From an uncultured Eisenbergiella sp. (GTDB lineage Bacteria > Bacillota > Clostridia > Lachnospirales > Lachnospiraceae): a DNA stretch of 14,615 nt. Position 1 is the stretch's first letter, and every line of letters begins with the position of its first letter. Position numbers and translations under genes: made by a program. Shown in pieces: positions 13,957-14,615 of the stretch. The stretch spans positions 1 to 14,615 of the forward strand of contig CARDPF010000046.1 of the NCBI GenBank assembly GCA_948960675.1, written 5' to 3'. The notes beneath the pieces are model-generated. The model did no database searches and was not told where the DNA came from. It was given only the letters and a program-made list of their open reading frames with translations.

Positions 13957-14007
13957 AAAAAGATCCTGAACGGTCTGGCAGAACGCCATTCTGTTTAGGA
14001 TCTTTTT
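13957..14007. terminator. Strong bidirectional terminator
   Basis: AAAAAGATCCTGAAC (13957-13971) pairs with GTTTAGGATCTTTTT (13993-14007), one mismatch in 15, with an inner TGGC/GCCA in the loop. The T-run on one strand and A-run on the other allow termination of both the lipoprotein gene and the convergent Cys/His-rich gene. Confidence 0.9.
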
Positions 14008-14030
14008 GCTACCCAAAACCGTGAAAGTAG

Positions 14031-14122
14031 CTAGTACACCGAATAATAAGTAACCAGCCATATAACTTGTCTGATTTTCCATTTGCGTTATATGGCTAGG
14101 AACTTATTATTCGGTGTACTAG
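14031..14122. mobile_element. MITE-like hairpin element in a CTAG site
   Basis: Positions 14031-14051 and 14102-14122 are perfect 21-bp inverted repeats beginning CTAGTACACC. After a 4-base unpaired step on each side, 14056-14066 (AGCCATATAAC) and 14087-14097 (GTTATATGGCT) pair over 11 bp, around a 20-nt loop. The element encodes no protein. Ends of the form CTA-GTACACC...GGTGTAC-TAG fit insertion into CTAG with duplication of TA, as in the IS630/Tc1-mariner group. The mechanism is inference. It lies between two convergent genes. Confidence 0.7.
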
Positions 14123-14403
14123 TGGCAACAATGCCGTCTGCTCCGGTTGCAGTGTGAAACGGTCTTAGTGGAAACGGCCACGCAGGTGCCGTCGCAGTAG
14201 CCGTCCGCATGGTCATACCCGCAGTAGTCATGGCCGTCATGCGTGTGACGCCCTTCCTCGGCACATCCCTCTACGGTACAGACAGGACAGTCGGTATTGA
14301 CTGTTGCCCGTCTGTGATGTCCATGTGCGGAAACAGGCAGGACAAAGAGCGCAGAAACCAATGCGGCGGTGGCCGTTGCGGTAAGCAGCTTTTTGAAATA
14401 CAT
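14119..14403 (-). CDS. Secreted Cys/His-rich small protein, probable metal binder
   Basis: A 94-residue protein with a clear Sec signal peptide cut near VSA (residue 26). The mature 68 residues hold 9 Cys and 10 His, more than a quarter of the chain, in patterns such as CPVCTVEGC, HTHDGHDYCGYDH, YCDGTC and the C-terminal HCCH. After cleavage the N-terminus would be His-Gly-His, which fits an amino-terminal copper/nickel (ATCUN) site. I recall similar CxVxGC...HxHxG...YCG proteins in Lachnospiraceae without known function. Metal binding is inference; disulfides are an alternative. The ATG at 14403 has AAGGAGGG upstream; a longer open frame continues through repeat C and is not coding. The stop codon TAG lies in the end of the MITE-like hairpin, but the reconstructed empty site would keep the same TAG. 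Confidence 0.85.
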   Translation of the reverse strand: MYFKKLLTATATAALVSALFVLPVSAHGHHRRATVNTDCPVCTVEGCAEEGRHTHDGHDYCGYDHADGYCDGTCVAVSTKTVSHCNRSRRHCCH

Positions 14404-14429
14404 GGGTTTTCCCTCCTTTCTGTTTTCGG

Positions 14430-14465
14430 TGCATTCTGCTGCACATAACGCAGTAAAAGAATGCA
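14430..14465 (-). promoter_or_regulatory. Leader hairpin of the Cys/His-rich gene
   Basis: TGCATTC (14430-14436) and GAATGCA (14459-14465) are a perfect 7-bp inverted repeat, with TGC/GCA pairing further inside. It lies between the promoter and the ribosome binding site and could modulate translation or message stability. No T-run follows on the transcribed strand. Confidence 0.45.
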
Positions 14466-14480
14466 GCTGTCTATATGGCC

Positions 14481-14510
14481 AGTATAGCACAGCCTGCAGG
14501 ACATTTTCAA
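14481..14510 (-). promoter_or_regulatory. Promoter for the Cys/His-rich gene
   Basis: On the minus strand TTGAAA (14510-14505), 18-bp spacer and TATACT (14486-14481), with TG one base before the -10. The leader would be about 70 nt. Confidence 0.7.
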
Positions 14511-14526
14511 GGGCATCCAAAGGTTT

Positions 14527-14615
14527 CCGCGCGGCAGGGGTGTCCGGCCTGCAAAAGGATCCGGCTTGCCCGCCCGATATCCGGATGTCTGTGCAAGCAA
14601 GCTTGCCCATACATC
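14527..14615 (+). repeat. Dispersed intergenic repeat, copy C, cut by window end
   Basis: Positions 14527-14575 match copy A 8112-8160 at 43 of 49 bases. Beyond that the sequence diverges but keeps a similar fold: GATGT (14584-14588) with ACATC (14611-14615), enclosing CAAG/CTTG (14594-14597 and 14602-14605). The GCAGG/CCTGC stem of the 5' half is present. The element may continue past the window. Confidence 0.75.

Noticed and set aside
14031..14122. Integron attC site
   Set aside because: The hairpin arms do not carry the RYYYAAC/GTTRRRY ends in the right places, and there are no cassettes or integrase.
14404..14610. N-terminal extension of the Cys/His-rich gene through repeat copy C
   Set aside because: It would cross the promoter and the dispersed repeat; the signal peptide and AAGGAGG support the ATG at 14403.

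Overview
This window looks like chromosomal DNA from a gut-type clostridium, most likely Lachnospiraceae. The basis is about 50% GC, strong AGGAGG-type ribosome binding sites, sigma-A promoters close to TTGACA/TATAAT, Gram-positive lipoproteins with lipoboxes, a CwlO-like NlpC/P60 hydrolase, and a trigger-factor-like lipoprotein of a type I associate with this family. This placement is inference; there is no rRNA or tRNA in the window.

Layout. 1-1039: 3' part of a DUF5722-type putative glycoside hydrolase. 1149-2630: cardiolipin synthase. 2766-4130: lipoprotein with an FKBP/trigger-factor core. 4202-5596: asparaginyl-tRNA synthetase. 5632-6915: secreted NlpC/P60 peptidoglycan hydrolase, 35 nt after asnS. 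6949-7200 (minus): small XRE regulator with a perfect 10-bp palindrome upstream. 7475-8086: unfamiliar lipoprotein with two CxxC pairs. 8333-9211: methionine aminopeptidase with an N-terminal SEC-C zinc motif. 9177-10973 (minus): family 2 glycoside hydrolase whose 3' end overlaps the aminopeptidase gene tail-to-tail by 35 bp. 11165-11932: DIP1984-like coiled-coil protein, divergent from the GH2 gene. 12453-12782: second XRE regulator. 12993-13898: LolA/LppX-like lipoprotein. 14119-14403 (minus): secreted 94-residue protein very rich in Cys and His.

Many of the products act at the cell envelope: phospholipid synthesis, an exported foldase-like lipoprotein, a wall hydrolase and three lipoproteins in all. 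They sit among housekeeping genes (asnS, map) and are probably several short transcription units rather than one pathway. I do not see a defence system, prophage, CRISPR array or biosynthetic cluster.

The least ordinary content is intergenic. A dispersed, structured repeat occurs three times (8112-8204, 12796-12874, 14527 to the window end), always in the same orientation. Two copies lie exactly 47 bp before the -35 of the next gene. A 92-bp hairpin at 14031-14122 has the form of a MITE inserted in a CTAG site. A 39-bp palindrome at 11083-11121 carries the -35 boxes of two divergent promoters in its two arms. Three tandem 15-bp palindromic units lie at 12088-12132, upstream of the second XRE gene.
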